This document shows positions 1 to 8,694 of a stretch of DNA of 64,000 bases, in pieces. The notes beneath the pieces were generated by a model. That model did no database searches. It saw nothing but the letters and a program-made list of their open reading frames with translations, and was not told where the DNA came from. Every line of letters starts with the position of its first letter. Positions within the stretch are counted from its first letter, which is position 1. The DNA is from Magnetovibrio sp. (GTDB lineage Bacteria > Pseudomonadota > Alphaproteobacteria > Rhodospirillales > Casp-alpha2): positions 19,562 through 83,561 of the forward strand of contig PBKU01000030.1 in assembly GCA_002722175.1 (NCBI GenBank), given 5' to 3'. The translations under genes and the position numbers were made by a program.

Positions 1-1131
1 AGTTTCAAAAACATCGTAAAAAAAACAGAATTGACGCTTATAGAGGGCGCTGGTAGTCCGGCAGAAATAAATTTGCGCGAATCTGACATTGCTAACATGG
101 GGTTTGCAGAAACTGCTGACATCCCTGTTATCTTAGTTGCTGATATCGACCGTGGTGGGGTAATAGCCCAACTTGTCGGAACATACCTGTTACTCTCAGA
201 GACAGAACGCAAACGGACAGTTGGCTATATCGTAAACAAATTTAGAGGCGATTTATCGCTTTTTGATGATGGTTTGAGAATAATTAAAAAACAAACAACC
301 CTTGCATGCCTAGGTATAATCCCCTGGTTTGATCAAGCCAAAACTTTACCAAAAGAAGACACTATGGCACTCAGAGGGACAGTATACCATCAAAGTTCTT
401 CTGGAATCAAAATCGCTGTGCTTCGCTTTCCTCGTATTGCTAATTTTGATGACCTTGACCCCCTATCAGCCGAACCAGATGTAACTCTCAATATCATTGA
501 ACCTGGATACCCAATTCCAGGTGACGTCGACCTTGTCTTGCTTCCAGGTACAAAGACTACCCTTGCCGATCTTAATGTGCTGCGTTCTGAAGGTTGGGAT
601 ACTGATATTCAAGCCCATATTAGGCGAGGTGGTATAGTGGTTGGTCTTTGTGGCGGTTATCAGATGCTAGGAACTAACATTATCGACGACGAAGGCATTG
701 AGGGTCCGCCAGAAAAGGCCAAGGGTCTTGGGCTCTTGAACATCCAGACAAAATTGACAAAAACTAAGAAACTGGTCAATACAAGCGGTTGGGAACAGAC
801 TAGCGGTAAGGCGGTCAAAGGTTATGAAATGCATATTGGAATCACTACTGGTCCCGACATTAAGCGTCCCTGGCTAGAATTAGAAGGAGGGCGGAAAGAT
901 GGGGCCATTTCCAAAAATGGACAAGTTATGGGTTGCTATCTTCACGGGCTCTTTTCCCAAGATAGCTTTCGAGCTAGTTTCTTGAAACGATTTAAAAAGA
1001 ACCGTGTATTGAAAACGGCTTACGAAAAGAAACTAGAACAAACTCTTGAACTACTAGCACAGCATTTAGAAAAACATTTAGACATAAATGAAATTCTCAA
1101 TTTGGCAGCATCTCCTAAAAGAATTTGCTAA
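1..1131 (+). CDS. cobQ: Cobyric acid synthase, 3' part (5' end outside window)
   Basis: The reading frame is open from the first base, so this is the C-terminal 376 residues of a protein that is usually about 480-510 residues long. CobQ amidates the corrin side chains of adenosylcobyrinic acid a,c-diamide with glutamine and ATP, in cobalamin synthesis. The fragment opens in the dethiobiotin-synthetase-like ATPase domain (VEGAGSPAEINL-type loop, then ANMGFAE and VADIDRGGV). It then enters the class I glutaminase domain. The nucleophile cysteine lies in GLCGGYQMLG (codon 649-651) and a histidine lies in YLHGLF (codon 943-945). YEMHIG is also typical of the family. TTG codons inside the fragment are not starts. 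Family assignment is secure. Confidence 0.95.
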   Translation, partial: SFKNIVKKTELTLIEGAGSPAEINLRESDIANMGFAETADIPVILVADIDRGGVIAQLVGTYLLLSETERKRTVGYIVNKFRGDLSLFDDGLRIIKKQTTLACLGIIPWFDQAKTLPKEDTMALRGTVYHQSSSGIKIAVLRFPRIANFDDLDPLSAEPDVTLNIIEPGYPIPGDVDLVLLPGTKTTLADLNVLRSEGWDTDIQAHIRRGGIVVGLCGGYQMLGTNIIDDEGIEGPPEKAKGLGLLNIQTKLTKTKKLVNTSGWEQTSGKAVKGYEMHIGITTGPDIKRPWLELEGGRKDGAISKNGQVMGCYLHGLFSQDSFRASFLKRFKKNRVLKTAYEKKLEQTLELLAQHLEKHLDINEILNLAASPKRIC

Positions 1132-1460
1132 CACGCCGGATTTTACAAAACACCTATATTAATCTATCGCATTTGAGAAATCTGCTAGTCTTATATATTG
1201 AAAAATAAGCGATCCCTCGGCCTGGCAGCACCTACTCTAATAGGGTTGCGCGTATCTTTACAGGTAACGAGTGCTCAGGGTGAAATGTTTGATATGAAGA
1301 TTCCTATTGCAACAAAGGTTTCCAACCTTGAAAGCAAAAGAAGTTTTAGCAAATTACGTTCTAGAAAATTACTATCAATGATTTTTGCCGAAAAACTGCC
1401 CTATCCTTGATTTTTATCTTGTTAGACTTAAATGGAAAACTCTCGTATTTAAAATATTTT
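1132..1460. other. Intergenic gap without a convincing gene
   Basis: This 329-base gap separates cobQ from the convergently read ettA. It holds one short plus-strand frame starting at a TTG (1198-1410, 70 codons). That frame has no clear ribosome binding site, no recognisable domain and odd composition, so I do not call it. I see no tRNA-like cloverleaf, no strong hairpin with a U-tract and no obvious promoter. Confidence 0.5.
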
Positions 1461-3143
1461 TTACTGACGCGTCAGGGGTTTATATTTAATTCGACTAGGT
1501 CGATCGGCGGATTCACCTAGGCGCTTGCGCCGGTCGGCCTCATAGGCTTCGTAGTTCCCTTCAAACCAGGCAACTTGGCTATTACCCTCAAATGCTAAAA
1601 TATGTGTTGCTAACCGGTCTAAGAACCAACGGTCATGACTTACAATTAAAGCACACCCCGAAAATGTTCCTAAGCTATCTTCTAAAGCGCGGAGCGTATC
1701 GATGTCTAAATCGTTCGTTGGTTCATCTAAAAGAAGAACATTTGCCCCTGTTTTCAGCATTTTAGCCAAATGTACTCGGTTACGCTCACCTCCCGAAAGT
1801 TGGCCTACAAGTTTTTGCTGGTCCGAGCTTTTGAAGTTGAATTGAGAAACAAAAGCACGACTTTGAATTTTGTGTTTTCCAAGCTCAATTTCATCTTCGC
1901 CGTCAGCAATTTCTTCCCAAACAGTATTCTTATTATCAAGGCTATCTCTTGATTGGTCAATATACCCTAGCTGAACTGTTTCTCCCAAATCAACCATACC
2001 GCTGTCCGGTTTTTCCTGGCCAGTTATAAGACGGAACAAGGTTGTTTTCCCTGCACCATTTGGTCCTATTACACCAACGATCCCACCAGGGGGGAGTTTA
2101 AATGATAAATCTTCAACCAATAGCTTAGAACCAAATGTTTTTCGCAAATTTTTCACATCAATGACTAAATTTCCCAACCGAGCAGCCGGGGGAATAACAA
2201 TCTGAGCCTTTTCAGATCGAGGGTCATTCGATTTAGCCACAAGCGTTTCGTACGCAGTGATACGTGCTTTTGCTTTTGCGTGTCGTGCTTTGGGGGAAGT
2301 TCGTATCCATTCCAATTCATTCCTTAGTGTGCGTTGCTGCGCTGAAAATTCTCTTGCCTCTTGAAGCAAACGTTTTTCCTTTTGTTCTAACCAAGATGAA
2401 TAATTACCTTCATATGGAATTCCTAATCCACGATCAATCTCAAGAATCCAACCAGTGACATTATCAAGAAAATACCGGTCATGGGTAACCATCAAAACCA
2501 TCCCCTTGTAGTCACAAAGAAAGCGCTCAAGCCATGCAACGGACTCGGCATCCAGATGGTTAGTAGGCTCATCCAATAAAAGTATCTCAGGTTGTTGTAA
2601 TAATAAGCGGCAAAGAGCGACCCTTCGACATTCACCTCCAGATAATTTTCTAATATCCGCACCACCCGGTGGACACCGCAGTGCATCCATAGCAATCTCA
2701 ATAGTACGCTCAATTTCCCATCCATTCATGGAATCAATTTTCTCCTGCAACTCGCCCTGCTCCACTAACAGGGCATCCATTTCGGTTTGTTCCATAGGTT
2801 CTGAAAATTTTTCCGTAATCTTATTGAATCGATTTAATGCGTTTTTTACTGGTTCTAAACCAACCATTATATTTTCTTCAACTGATAACTCCGGTTGTAG
2901 CTTGGGTTCTTGTTCTAAATAACCAACCCTCACCCCTTCTGCCGCCCAGGCCTCTCCCGTGAAGTCTTCATCTTCTCCCGCCATGATTTTTAATAGAGTC
3001 GATTTTCCCGCACCATTTACACCAATTAGTCCAATCTTGGCGTCAGGCAAGAATGAAAGCGTGATGCCCTTCAACACACCTTTACCCCCAGGAAAGGTTT
3101 TCCGAACATCTCGCATTACGTAACAGTATTGATAGCTTGCCAT
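1461..3143 (-). CDS. ettA: ABC-F protein EttA, energy-dependent translational throttle
   Basis: This ABC-F ATPase of 560 residues has no membrane segments. EttA binds the ribosomal E site and gates entry into the elongation cycle according to the ATP/ADP ratio. The first Walker A is GVNGAGKST at residues 41-49, followed by LSGGECRRVALCRLL and a DEPTNHLDAESVAWLE Walker B/D-loop. An Arg/Lys-rich interdomain linker (P-site tRNA-interaction motif) follows. The second ABC domain has GPNGAGKTT, LSGGERNRVHLAK and DEPTNDLDIDTLRALE. The end, IKYKPL, matches EttA. I chose the ATG giving MASYQYCYVMRDV because EttA proteins begin like this; an in-frame start 11 codons upstream is less likely. The gene stands alone, convergent with cobQ. 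Confidence 0.95.
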   Translation of the reverse strand: MASYQYCYVMRDVRKTFPGGKGVLKGITLSFLPDAKIGLIGVNGAGKSTLLKIMAGEDEDFTGEAWAAEGVRVGYLEQEPKLQPELSVEENIMVGLEPVKNALNRFNKITEKFSEPMEQTEMDALLVEQGELQEKIDSMNGWEIERTIEIAMDALRCPPGGADIRKLSGGECRRVALCRLLLQQPEILLLDEPTNHLDAESVAWLERFLCDYKGMVLMVTHDRYFLDNVTGWILEIDRGLGIPYEGNYSSWLEQKEKRLLQEAREFSAQQRTLRNELEWIRTSPKARHAKAKARITAYETLVAKSNDPRSEKAQIVIPPAARLGNLVIDVKNLRKTFGSKLLVEDLSFKLPPGGIVGVIGPNGAGKTTLFRLITGQEKPDSGMVDLGETVQLGYIDQSRDSLDNKNTVWEEIADGEDEIELGKHKIQSRAFVSQFNFKSSDQQKLVGQLSGGERNRVHLAKMLKTGANVLLLDEPTNDLDIDTLRALEDSLGTFSGCALIVSHDRWFLDRLATHILAFEGNSQVAWFEGNYEAYEADRRKRLGESADRPSRIKYKPLTRQ

Positions 3144-3380
3144 TAATACGGCGATCCCAAAAGATTTAGAAAGCAATAAAGAACTTTGTAACGCAGTATG
3201 TTGGCCCTAGCAATCATTTGAGAAAAACTCAGGAAAAGTTAGTTGCATAATTGGATTCTGAAAAATAGTTTACCTAGCGAATCGATTCCCAGATTTAAGC
3301 AGAACCGATATAGTCTAGCGAAATAATAGCTCTTTTGTGGCATATTTTTTCAATTTGGACCTTTTCTCCGTTTAAGTTGA

Positions 3381-4052
3381 TCAGACGTCACTTTGCAAAG
3401 TGCTGACTGATCTAAGAACGGACTGGCAATCAAGTCTTTCCCTTAGCTCACGTTTCACTTCATGCCATCGGAATCGAACTGAATTACGTATGATTTCGCT
3501 ATCAAGTTCCTTCAAATGGTCAGCTATTGGTGCCCAAACTACAAGTGCCTCTGGGCTTTCAGAAAATGAGGTCCCACCATCTAAAACACTATCCCAATCT
3601 GTATCCGCAATACGCGCCTTATGCCTTAGAATGTTGGAGCAAAAATCATCGCCGGCATCAAGCGGTTTGCCGACCCGATCAAAAATGCTTTTCTCAATCT
3701 TGCTAATAACCGGAAAAACCCCTGATTTCCCGGTGTTTTCACCTTTTTTCAACAACCCCCCTGTATACACAATGAGGTCGGAAACACTTGCAATCCAGAC
3801 TTCCCATTTAGATATATTTATTGATGTTACAAATTGCTCATCAGCAAATAATTCCGGATAACGAGTTCCAGCACGTGTTCGTATGTATCCATAAAGCGAT
3901 GTCTGAGCGACATGACTTGCCCGAGTTTCTACAAAGCATATTAGGGAATCAATAGTATCAATCTTTTCAAATCGCCGACTAAACGGAGCAATAAAATAGT
4001 CTGCAAAAATACGAGCATCCGAAAGAATTCTTTTAAAATTTCGCAATGGCAA
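3381..4052 (-). CDS. Conserved hypothetical protein, about 220 aa
   Basis: The predicted protein has 223 residues, is probably cytosolic and shows no signal peptide or clear membrane helix. The sequence is balanced and protein-like, with an aromatic/charged N-terminal half (FIAPFSRRFEKIDTID, TSLYGYIRTRAGTRYPELF) and a C-terminal half with WAPIADHLKELD and FRWHEVKRELRERLD. I believe similar proteins occur in other alphaproteobacteria but I cannot name a family or function. No ATG fits: the frame begins at TTG (4052), with a second TTG two codons later, and no clear Shine-Dalgarno. It reads away from the symporter genes that start at 4267, so the 4053-4266 gap probably holds divergent promoters. 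Confidence 0.7.
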   Translation of the reverse strand: MPLRNFKRILSDARIFADYFIAPFSRRFEKIDTIDSLICFVETRASHVAQTSLYGYIRTRAGTRYPELFADEQFVTSINISKWEVWIASVSDLIVYTGGLLKKGENTGKSGVFPVISKIEKSIFDRVGKPLDAGDDFCSNILRHKARIADTDWDSVLDGGTSFSESPEALVVWAPIADHLKELDSEIIRNSVRFRWHEVKRELRERLDCQSVLRSVSTLQSDV

Positions 4053-4175
4053 AACGTTTCATGTTAACCGACCACAATAAAAAGGAACGCTTACTTATGG
4101 TAAATAACTAATTTTTTTTCAAGAAAAACCTTTCAATTAAACAACATTATTGTGAAAATCACTCGACTTGCAATA

Positions 4176-4217
4176 TTGCGAATCATTATCAATCTCTATA
4201 ATATTCTTAATGATGCG
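4176..4217 (+). promoter_or_regulatory. Putative promoter with flanking inverted repeat, upstream of symporter genes
   Basis: A perfect -10 hexamer TATAAT (4197-4202) is preceded by TTGCGA (4176-4181, spacer 15, a little short). It lies between the arms of an inverted repeat: CGAATCATTA (4179-4188) and TAATGATGCG (4208-4217), pairing at 9 of 10 positions. The left arm extended to AATCATTATC resembles the right half of a Fur-type box. The arrangement fits a repressor operator over a promoter for the two genes starting at 4267. This is inference from motif placement only. Confidence 0.4.
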
Positions 4218-4266
4218 AAATATACATTTTACGAAAAAGGTCAAAGTAAAAGGAGATTATTGACTA

Positions 4267-4530
4267 ATGTCTGATACTAGCCAAAACAAGGAAGAACACT
4301 GGCAAAGGACCCGTTCACTTATGATCAAGCACTTGGTTGTGTGGTTCGTGTTTGCATATTTAATTCATTGGCACGCTCCCTCGATCAATCAAATGGTGTT
4401 TATGGATTTCCCATTAGGTTTTTACATGGCAGCCCAAGGATCACTTGTCATATTTGTAGTTCAACTGTTTCTTTTCGCACGCCAGCAGGATCAAATTGAC
4501 CGAGACTGCGGTTTAGCTGAATCAGATTGA
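4267..4530 (+). CDS. DUF4212 small subunit of sodium:solute symporter
   Basis: This small membrane protein of 87 residues has two predicted helices (about residues 22-42 and 52-72). It carries the family features of DUF4212: a polar N-terminus, LVVWFVFAYLIHW, then MDFPLGFYMAAQGSLVIFV. Members of this family are always found just upstream of a large solute:sodium symporter subunit and are thought to be its small partner. An AGGAG lies about 10 bases before the ATG. Its TGA is 11 bases before the ATG of the large subunit, so the two are surely co-transcribed. The transported substrate is unknown. Confidence 0.92.
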   Translation: MSDTSQNKEEHWQRTRSLMIKHLVVWFVFAYLIHWHAPSINQMVFMDFPLGFYMAAQGSLVIFVVQLFLFARQQDQIDRDCGLAESD

Positions 4531-4541
4531 GAGGAAAAAAA

Positions 4542-6371
4542 ATGAGTTTTTTCAAACCATCTGGGAGCTTTATAGACAACCTCCCTAGAATTTACGGATT
4601 ATATACTGGAGGCTTTGTTGTCTTTATTTTGCTAATGGCAGTTTTTGAAAGACTGGGCGCTGAATCAGATACTATTGGTATTTTGTTCGTTGCGTTTACG
4701 GTTTTGATTTATGCAATAATCGGTTGGCTATCACGGACTATGCAGGTTGATGCCTATTATGTTGCGGGAAGACAAGTGCCACAGGTTTTTAACGGCATGG
4801 CAACCGCTGCTGACTGGATGTCGGGTGCATCTTTTGTCGCCATGGCCGGAGGAATTTATTTTGGCGGTCACGGATATCTTGCATTTGTAGTAGGCTGGAC
4901 AGGCGGGTATGTGCTTGTTGCTGTATTGATGGCTCCTTACTTAAGGAAATTTGGGTGCTACACGGTGCCAGACTTCATAGGAACCCGTTATGGCGGAAAT
5001 TTAGCACGGCTTTGCGCTGTGGTTGTGCTTGTGGTTGCATCCTTCACCTATGTGACAGCACAGATCAATGCAACGGGCACAATTGCTTCACGTGCATTAC
5101 AAATACCGTTTGAGGTTGGCGTGTGGTTTGGGCTCCTCGGAATACTACTTTGCTCCATGCTAGGAGGAATGCGTGCCGTCACGTGGACACAGGTAGCGCA
5201 ATACATTGTGCTGATTATTGCCTATTTAGTTCCAGTGATCTGGATGTCAAACAAACAGGGATTTGGTGTAATTCCTCAGTTGGTATATGGGGACGCTGTA
5301 GCGCGAATAGCAGAACTAGAAACCTTACATCAAGTTGGACAGCTATTACCAGCAGAGAAGGTCGCTGGGCTTAAATCGCTTTCTGTACTTCATTCGACTC
5401 CGGGCGATTCTGCGATGGCTGCCTGGAAGTTTGTCACTTTAGTTGCCTGCATGATGCTAGGAACAGCTTCATTGCCCCATATTCTTATGCGGTATTTTAC
5501 AACGCCATCAGTCCGCGCAGCTCGCGTATCTGTCGCATGGTCACTGTTTTTTATCTTCCTTCTATACTTTACAGCTCCTGCGCTAGCAACTTTTACGAAA
5601 CTCCAAGTCCTTGATCCTAACCTGGCAACAAGCATTATTGGGAAGGCCATATCTGATGTATCTTCGTTAGAATGGATACAAAAATGGAGTAACGTAGGTT
5701 TTGTGAAGTTAGTCGACTCAAACGGGGACGGATTACTTCAAATTAACGAGTTTTTCATGCGGGGAGATATTGTTGTTCTCGCTACTCCCGAAATTGCTGG
5801 TTTACCTTATGTAATTTCTGGGCTCGTTGCTGCTGGTGGAATGGCTGCAGCTATGTCAACAGCAGATGGCCTCCTGTTAGCAATTGCAAACGCATTGTCA
5901 CATGACCTTTACTACAAGATCATCGACCCTAAAGCAGAAACGGCAAAGCGTTTAATTGTTGCCCGTGTATTATTAGTTATACTGGGTGCGGCTGGCGCTG
6001 CTGTAGCTAGTTTGAAGCTCACTAGTATTTTAGGTGCTGTTGCGTGGGCATTTGATTTTGCTATGTCCGGACTGTTTTTTCCATTAGTCCTTGGCGTCTG
6101 GTGGAAACGGGCTAATCGACCGGGGGCTATTGCCGGCATGGTCGTTGGTTTCGTAACCGGAACCCTTTACCTCTATAATGTAAAGTGGGGTGGAATGGAA
6201 CCGTGGATTGGAATTGATCACCTCAGATTTGGCATCATAGGTGCTTCTTGTAGTCTAATTGCTATGATCGTTGTGTCACTGATGACAAAGGAACCTGATG
6301 CTGAAACTCAGGCTATGGTTGATGAAATACGTATCCCGAAAGGTGATACGGTACTTTCTGCTACCCATTAA
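4542..6371 (+). CDS. Sodium:solute symporter, large subunit (VC_2705/ActP-like)
   Basis: The protein has 609 residues and about 13 hydrophobic helices, and belongs to the SSS family, in the branch paired with DUF4212 (related to acetate permease ActP). Visible landmarks include ADWMSGASFVAMAGGIYF, GYVLVAVLMAPYLRKFG and GGMAAAMSTADGLLLAIANA. I chose the ATG at 4542, preceded by GAGAGG, rather than a TTG five codons earlier that overlaps the previous gene. Residues 392-403 (DSNGDGLLQINE) form a textbook EF-hand-like calcium loop between two membrane segments. Similar acidic loops are known in this branch as far as I recall. Substrate is likely a small organic acid, but this is not shown. A strong terminator follows at 6388. 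Confidence 0.92.
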   Translation: MSFFKPSGSFIDNLPRIYGLYTGGFVVFILLMAVFERLGAESDTIGILFVAFTVLIYAIIGWLSRTMQVDAYYVAGRQVPQVFNGMATAADWMSGASFVAMAGGIYFGGHGYLAFVVGWTGGYVLVAVLMAPYLRKFGCYTVPDFIGTRYGGNLARLCAVVVLVVASFTYVTAQINATGTIASRALQIPFEVGVWFGLLGILLCSMLGGMRAVTWTQVAQYIVLIIAYLVPVIWMSNKQGFGVIPQLVYGDAVARIAELETLHQVGQLLPAEKVAGLKSLSVLHSTPGDSAMAAWKFVTLVACMMLGTASLPHILMRYFTTPSVRAARVSVAWSLFFIFLLYFTAPALATFTKLQVLDPNLATSIIGKAISDVSSLEWIQKWSNVGFVKLVDSNGDGLLQINEFFMRGDIVVLATPEIAGLPYVISGLVAAGGMAAAMSTADGLLLAIANALSHDLYYKIIDPKAETAKRLIVARVLLVILGAAGAAVASLKLTSILGAVAWAFDFAMSGLFFPLVLGVWWKRANRPGAIAGMVVGFVTGTLYLYNVKWGGMEPWIGIDHLRFGIIGASCSLIAMIVVSLMTKEPDAETQAMVDEIRIPKGDTVLSATH

Positions 6372-6387
6372 GATTGCTTTGCAATTA

Positions 6388-6423
6388 CCGGAGCGGTCAA
6401 CGACCGCTCCGGTTTTCTTTTTT
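6388..6423 (+). terminator. Rho-independent terminator after symporter
   Basis: A perfect 11-bp GC-rich stem, CCGGAGCGGTC (6388-6398) with GACCGCTCCGG (6402-6412), closes on a 3-base AAC loop and is followed by TTTTCTTTTTTT. This is the clearest intrinsic terminator in the window and ends the DUF4212-symporter transcript. Confidence 0.93.
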
Positions 6424-6434
6424 CAGATCTCAAT

Positions 6435-6791
6435 ATGATCGAAGCTATACCGACTTGGGCCGTTATTTTTGACTATGTGCTCGGAATGGTCATGTGGACG
6501 CTCATTGGCCGATTCGGCATGAATATCTTTTTGCCGGAAACTAGTAGCTTTTTCTTCATGCGTTTTTTTGTAACGGTAACAAATCCATTGATCCGCGCAT
6601 TTATGCCAATTACGCCATCTTTTCTTATTCCTGCTCTGTTTCCCCTATATGTAGCATGGTTCTTTTTCGTAGTTCGCTTTTATGCAATGCCATACCTGCT
6701 CGGATATAGTGTAATGGGGATGCTTTCCTTTCCTTTAGAAAGTGAAATTGCTCTTGCCGTCCACAAAATAGTTGGTCTTTTCCTTAACTAA
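6435..6791 (+). CDS. Small integral membrane protein, unknown function
   Basis: This very hydrophobic protein of 118 residues has about three to four membrane segments (near residues 8-30, 42-58, 62-85, 86-115). The layout, with the polar motif TNPLIRAFMPITPSF between helices, faintly recalls YggT-type proteins, but I would not assign it. The ATG at 6435 lies only 12 bases after the U-tract of the symporter terminator and has no Shine-Dalgarno. Either the true start is a few codons in (there are ATG codons at about residues 17-20) or it is expressed by read-through. Same orientation as the symporter genes; a functional link is possible but unproven. Confidence 0.7.
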   Translation: MIEAIPTWAVIFDYVLGMVMWTLIGRFGMNIFLPETSSFFFMRFFVTVTNPLIRAFMPITPSFLIPALFPLYVAWFFFVVRFYAMPYLLGYSVMGMLSFPLESEIALAVHKIVGLFLN

Positions 6792-6837
6792 GAAATGACC
6801 TTCGGAATAGCCTTTTAAATTGCAGGTCAATTATCCT

Positions 6838-7491
6838 TTATAATATTGCTTGCCCTGTTTTTTCCCAGTCAGCAAGAAACAATTGTAGCCCCTTTTCAGT
6901 CAAGGGGTGGTCGAATAATTTCCATAGAACGCTGGGAGGAAGAGTAACAATGTCTGCTCCCATTAGTGCCGCTTCAACAACATGGTTAGGGTTTCTAACA
7001 GAAGCGACTAAAACTTGTGTAGAAAATTCATAGTTTGAGAAGACTTTAACAACATCATCAATCAGGTCCATGCCTTCAATCCCTATATCATCAAGTCGCC
7101 CAACGAATGGTGATACGAAAGCAGCCCCTGCTTTTGCTGCAAGCAGTGCCTGAGATACAGAAAAACAAAGAGTTAAATTTACCATATACCCCTCGCTTGC
7201 TAACGTTTTACACGCTCGAACTCCATTTTCTATTAGCGGCAACTTTATAGCAACGTTCTTAGCGATTTTCGCAAGCTTCCGACCTTCTAAAATCATATCT
7301 TCATAGTCGGTTGCTGCCACCTCAGCACTAACGGGGCCCGCAACAACAGCACAAATTTTTTCAATCGTCTCCAGAAAATTCTGGCCGCTTTTAGCGATCA
7401 GCGATGGATTGGTAGTGACCCCATCGACAAGCCCCAGTTCAGTGAGCTTTTTGATTTCAACAATATCCACACTATCTACAAAAAAACGCAT
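6838..7491 (-). CDS. Transaldolase-like aldolase (fructose-6-phosphate aldolase/TalC family)
   Basis: The 217-residue protein matches the short transaldolase family (FSA/TalC/MipB). It begins with [16 protein letters not shown] and has the hallmark [14 protein letters not shown] near residues 24-37. The Schiff-base lysine is in [12 protein letters not shown], and [19 protein letters not shown] and [10 protein letters not shown] follow. Family members are either transaldolases (sedoheptulose-7-P/glyceraldehyde-3-P) or fructose-6-phosphate aldolases; sequence alone does not separate them. The usual K-[IV]-P is KLP here. It lies downstream of tRNA-Ile and of three sugar-acid-type catabolic genes on the same strand. 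Confidence 0.92.
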   Translation of the reverse strand: MRFFVDSVDIVEIKKLTELGLVDGVTTNPSLIAKSGQNFLETIEKICAVVAGPVSAEVAATDYEDMILEGRKLAKIAKNVAIKLPLIENGVRACKTLASEGYMVNLTLCFSVSQALLAAKAGAAFVSPFVGRLDDIGIEGMDLIDDVVKVFSNYEFSTQVLVASVRNPNHVVEAALMGADIVTLPPSVLWKLFDHPLTEKGLQLFLADWEKTGQAIL

Positions 7492-7598
7492 TTATCCCCC
7501 TAAACGAACCTAAAATATTGCGCTAAAACATTTGTCACACCAAAAGCTCTCCAGGCAGTTAGTCATTGCTTGCCCAAAATTATTTGACTTTGGACCTT

Positions 7599-7675
7599 TG
7601 GTGGGCCCGGCAGGACTCGAACCTGCAACCAGACCGTTATGAGCGGCCGGCTCTAACCAGTTGAGCTACGGGCCC
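7599..7675 (-). tRNA. tRNA-Ile(CAU), the lysidine-type isoleucine tRNA
   Basis: A 77-base tRNA with encoded CCA. The acceptor stem GGGCCCG pairs with CGGGCCC, the D-arm is GCTC...GAGC, and the T-arm has GGTTCGAGTCC. The anticodon loop CTCATAA gives anticodon CAU. The surrounding loop and the GGGCCC acceptor resemble bacterial tRNA-Ile2 (ileX type), whose C34 is changed to lysidine by TilS so that it reads AUA, rather than elongator or initiator Met tRNAs. The isotype is inferred from similarity, not proven. Confidence 0.88.
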
Positions 7676-7731
7676 CACCGAGAGTATTTGAAGATATGGC
7701 GTTTTTTTTTTCTCTTTGCAAGAGAACTTCT

Positions 7732-8694
7732 TTATCTGTGACTTCCTTTAGGGAAAACTTCATAGCCTTCAACTTCTTCATCTTTGTCAATTATTTCAGC
7801 TGGGAAACCATCTGCAACAAGGGTACAACCAATTTTTTCTTCTAATCTCCGGATTATGTTTGGAGACCATTCATCCGGCCCGAACCTACCTTGACCATCT
7901 TTAAAAATTTCGATCAAACTTGGCAAAATTTCGAGGCTTATATTGTTTCGCTGGGCAATAGCTTCAAATAACTGAAGGTCTTTTAAAACTAGGCCTATAG
8001 TAAAATTAATGTTTCGACTGCCATTTAAGATAACTTTTGTTTCGGTTTCATGGACAAAACTATTGCCTGATGAAATTCGTATGGCTTCAAATGCAGTATT
8101 AAGATCTATACTAGAAGCCTTGGAAATAGTTAAGGCCTCACAGAGTGCAACCAAGTTCGACGTAGCTAAATAATTTGATATTACTTTTAAAATTGAAGCA
8201 GAGCCTAGTGGCCCAGTGTGTAATATAAGTCGCCCCATTGCTCTTAGTGCGGGCAAAGCCTTATCAAAAGCTATTCTTTCTCCACCGACAAAGATTGAAA
8301 TATTACCGGTTAAAGCGCGGTGACATCCGCCGGAAACTGGACAGTCTATAACCATTGTTTTCTTGCGCGACGCTAATGCTCCTAAACGTTTTACCTCTTT
8401 CTCATCCGTGGTTGACATTTCAGCCCAAATATTGCCCTCTGATAAACCGTCTAAGACACCGCCCTCCATTTCCATTACCTCTGCACTGGCCTCGGGAGAG
8501 GGCAAGCAAGTAATTAACAGATCAGAATTTTCAGCCAGTATTTTAGGGCTTCTTTCCCAAAAGGCTCCTCCATTCAATAGCGCTTCACTAGCATTTTTGT
8601 TCAGGTCAGATACAGTTAATTTGAACCCATTTCGAAGAAGGCTTCCGGCAAGTTTGCTGCCAAGGTTCCCAAGCCCAATAAATCCGATTCTCAT
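7732..8694 (-). CDS. NAD(P)-dependent beta-hydroxyacid dehydrogenase (3-hydroxyisobutyrate dehydrogenase family)
   Basis: The protein has 320 residues. An N-terminal Rossmann fold with GFIGLGNLGSKLAGSLL is followed by the substrate motif PVSGGCHRALTGNISIFVGG. The catalytic-lysine segment GSASILKVISNYLATSN lies near residue 175 in the all-helical C-terminal domain. The family oxidises short beta-hydroxyacids (3-hydroxyisobutyrate, tartronate semialdehyde, gluconate-type acids). The substrate cannot be read here. The chosen ATG overlaps the stop of the upstream dehydratase as ATGA, showing translational coupling in one operon with the dehydratase and alcohol dehydrogenase. Confidence 0.9.
   Translation of the reverse strand: MRIGFIGLGNLGSKLAGSLLRNGFKLTVSDLNKNASEALLNGGAFWERSPKILAENSDLLITCLPSPEASAEVMEMEGGVLDGLSEGNIWAEMSTTDEKEVKRLGALASRKKTMVIDCPVSGGCHRALTGNISIFVGGERIAFDKALPALRAMGRLILHTGPLGSASILKVISNYLATSNLVALCEALTISKASSIDLNTAFEAIRISSGNSFVHETETKVILNGSRNINFTIGLVLKDLQLFEAIAQRNNISLEILPSLIEIFKDGQGRFGPDEWSPNIIRRLEEKIGCTLVADGFPAEIIDKDEEVEGYEVFPKGSHR

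Noticed and set aside
1198..1410. 70-codon plus-strand reading frame in the cobQ-ettA gap
   Set aside because: TTG start, no Shine-Dalgarno, no recognised motif, composition unlike real neighbours.
3400..3861. 153-codon plus-strand frame
   Set aside because: Lies wholly antisense to the conserved unknown at 3381-4052, whose protein is more convincing.
7710..7726. Perfect hairpin TTCTCTT-TGC-AAGAGAA beside tRNA-Ile
   Set aside because: No U-tract on the 3' side on either strand in the right position, so not called a terminator; could be a weak processing or mRNA-end structure.
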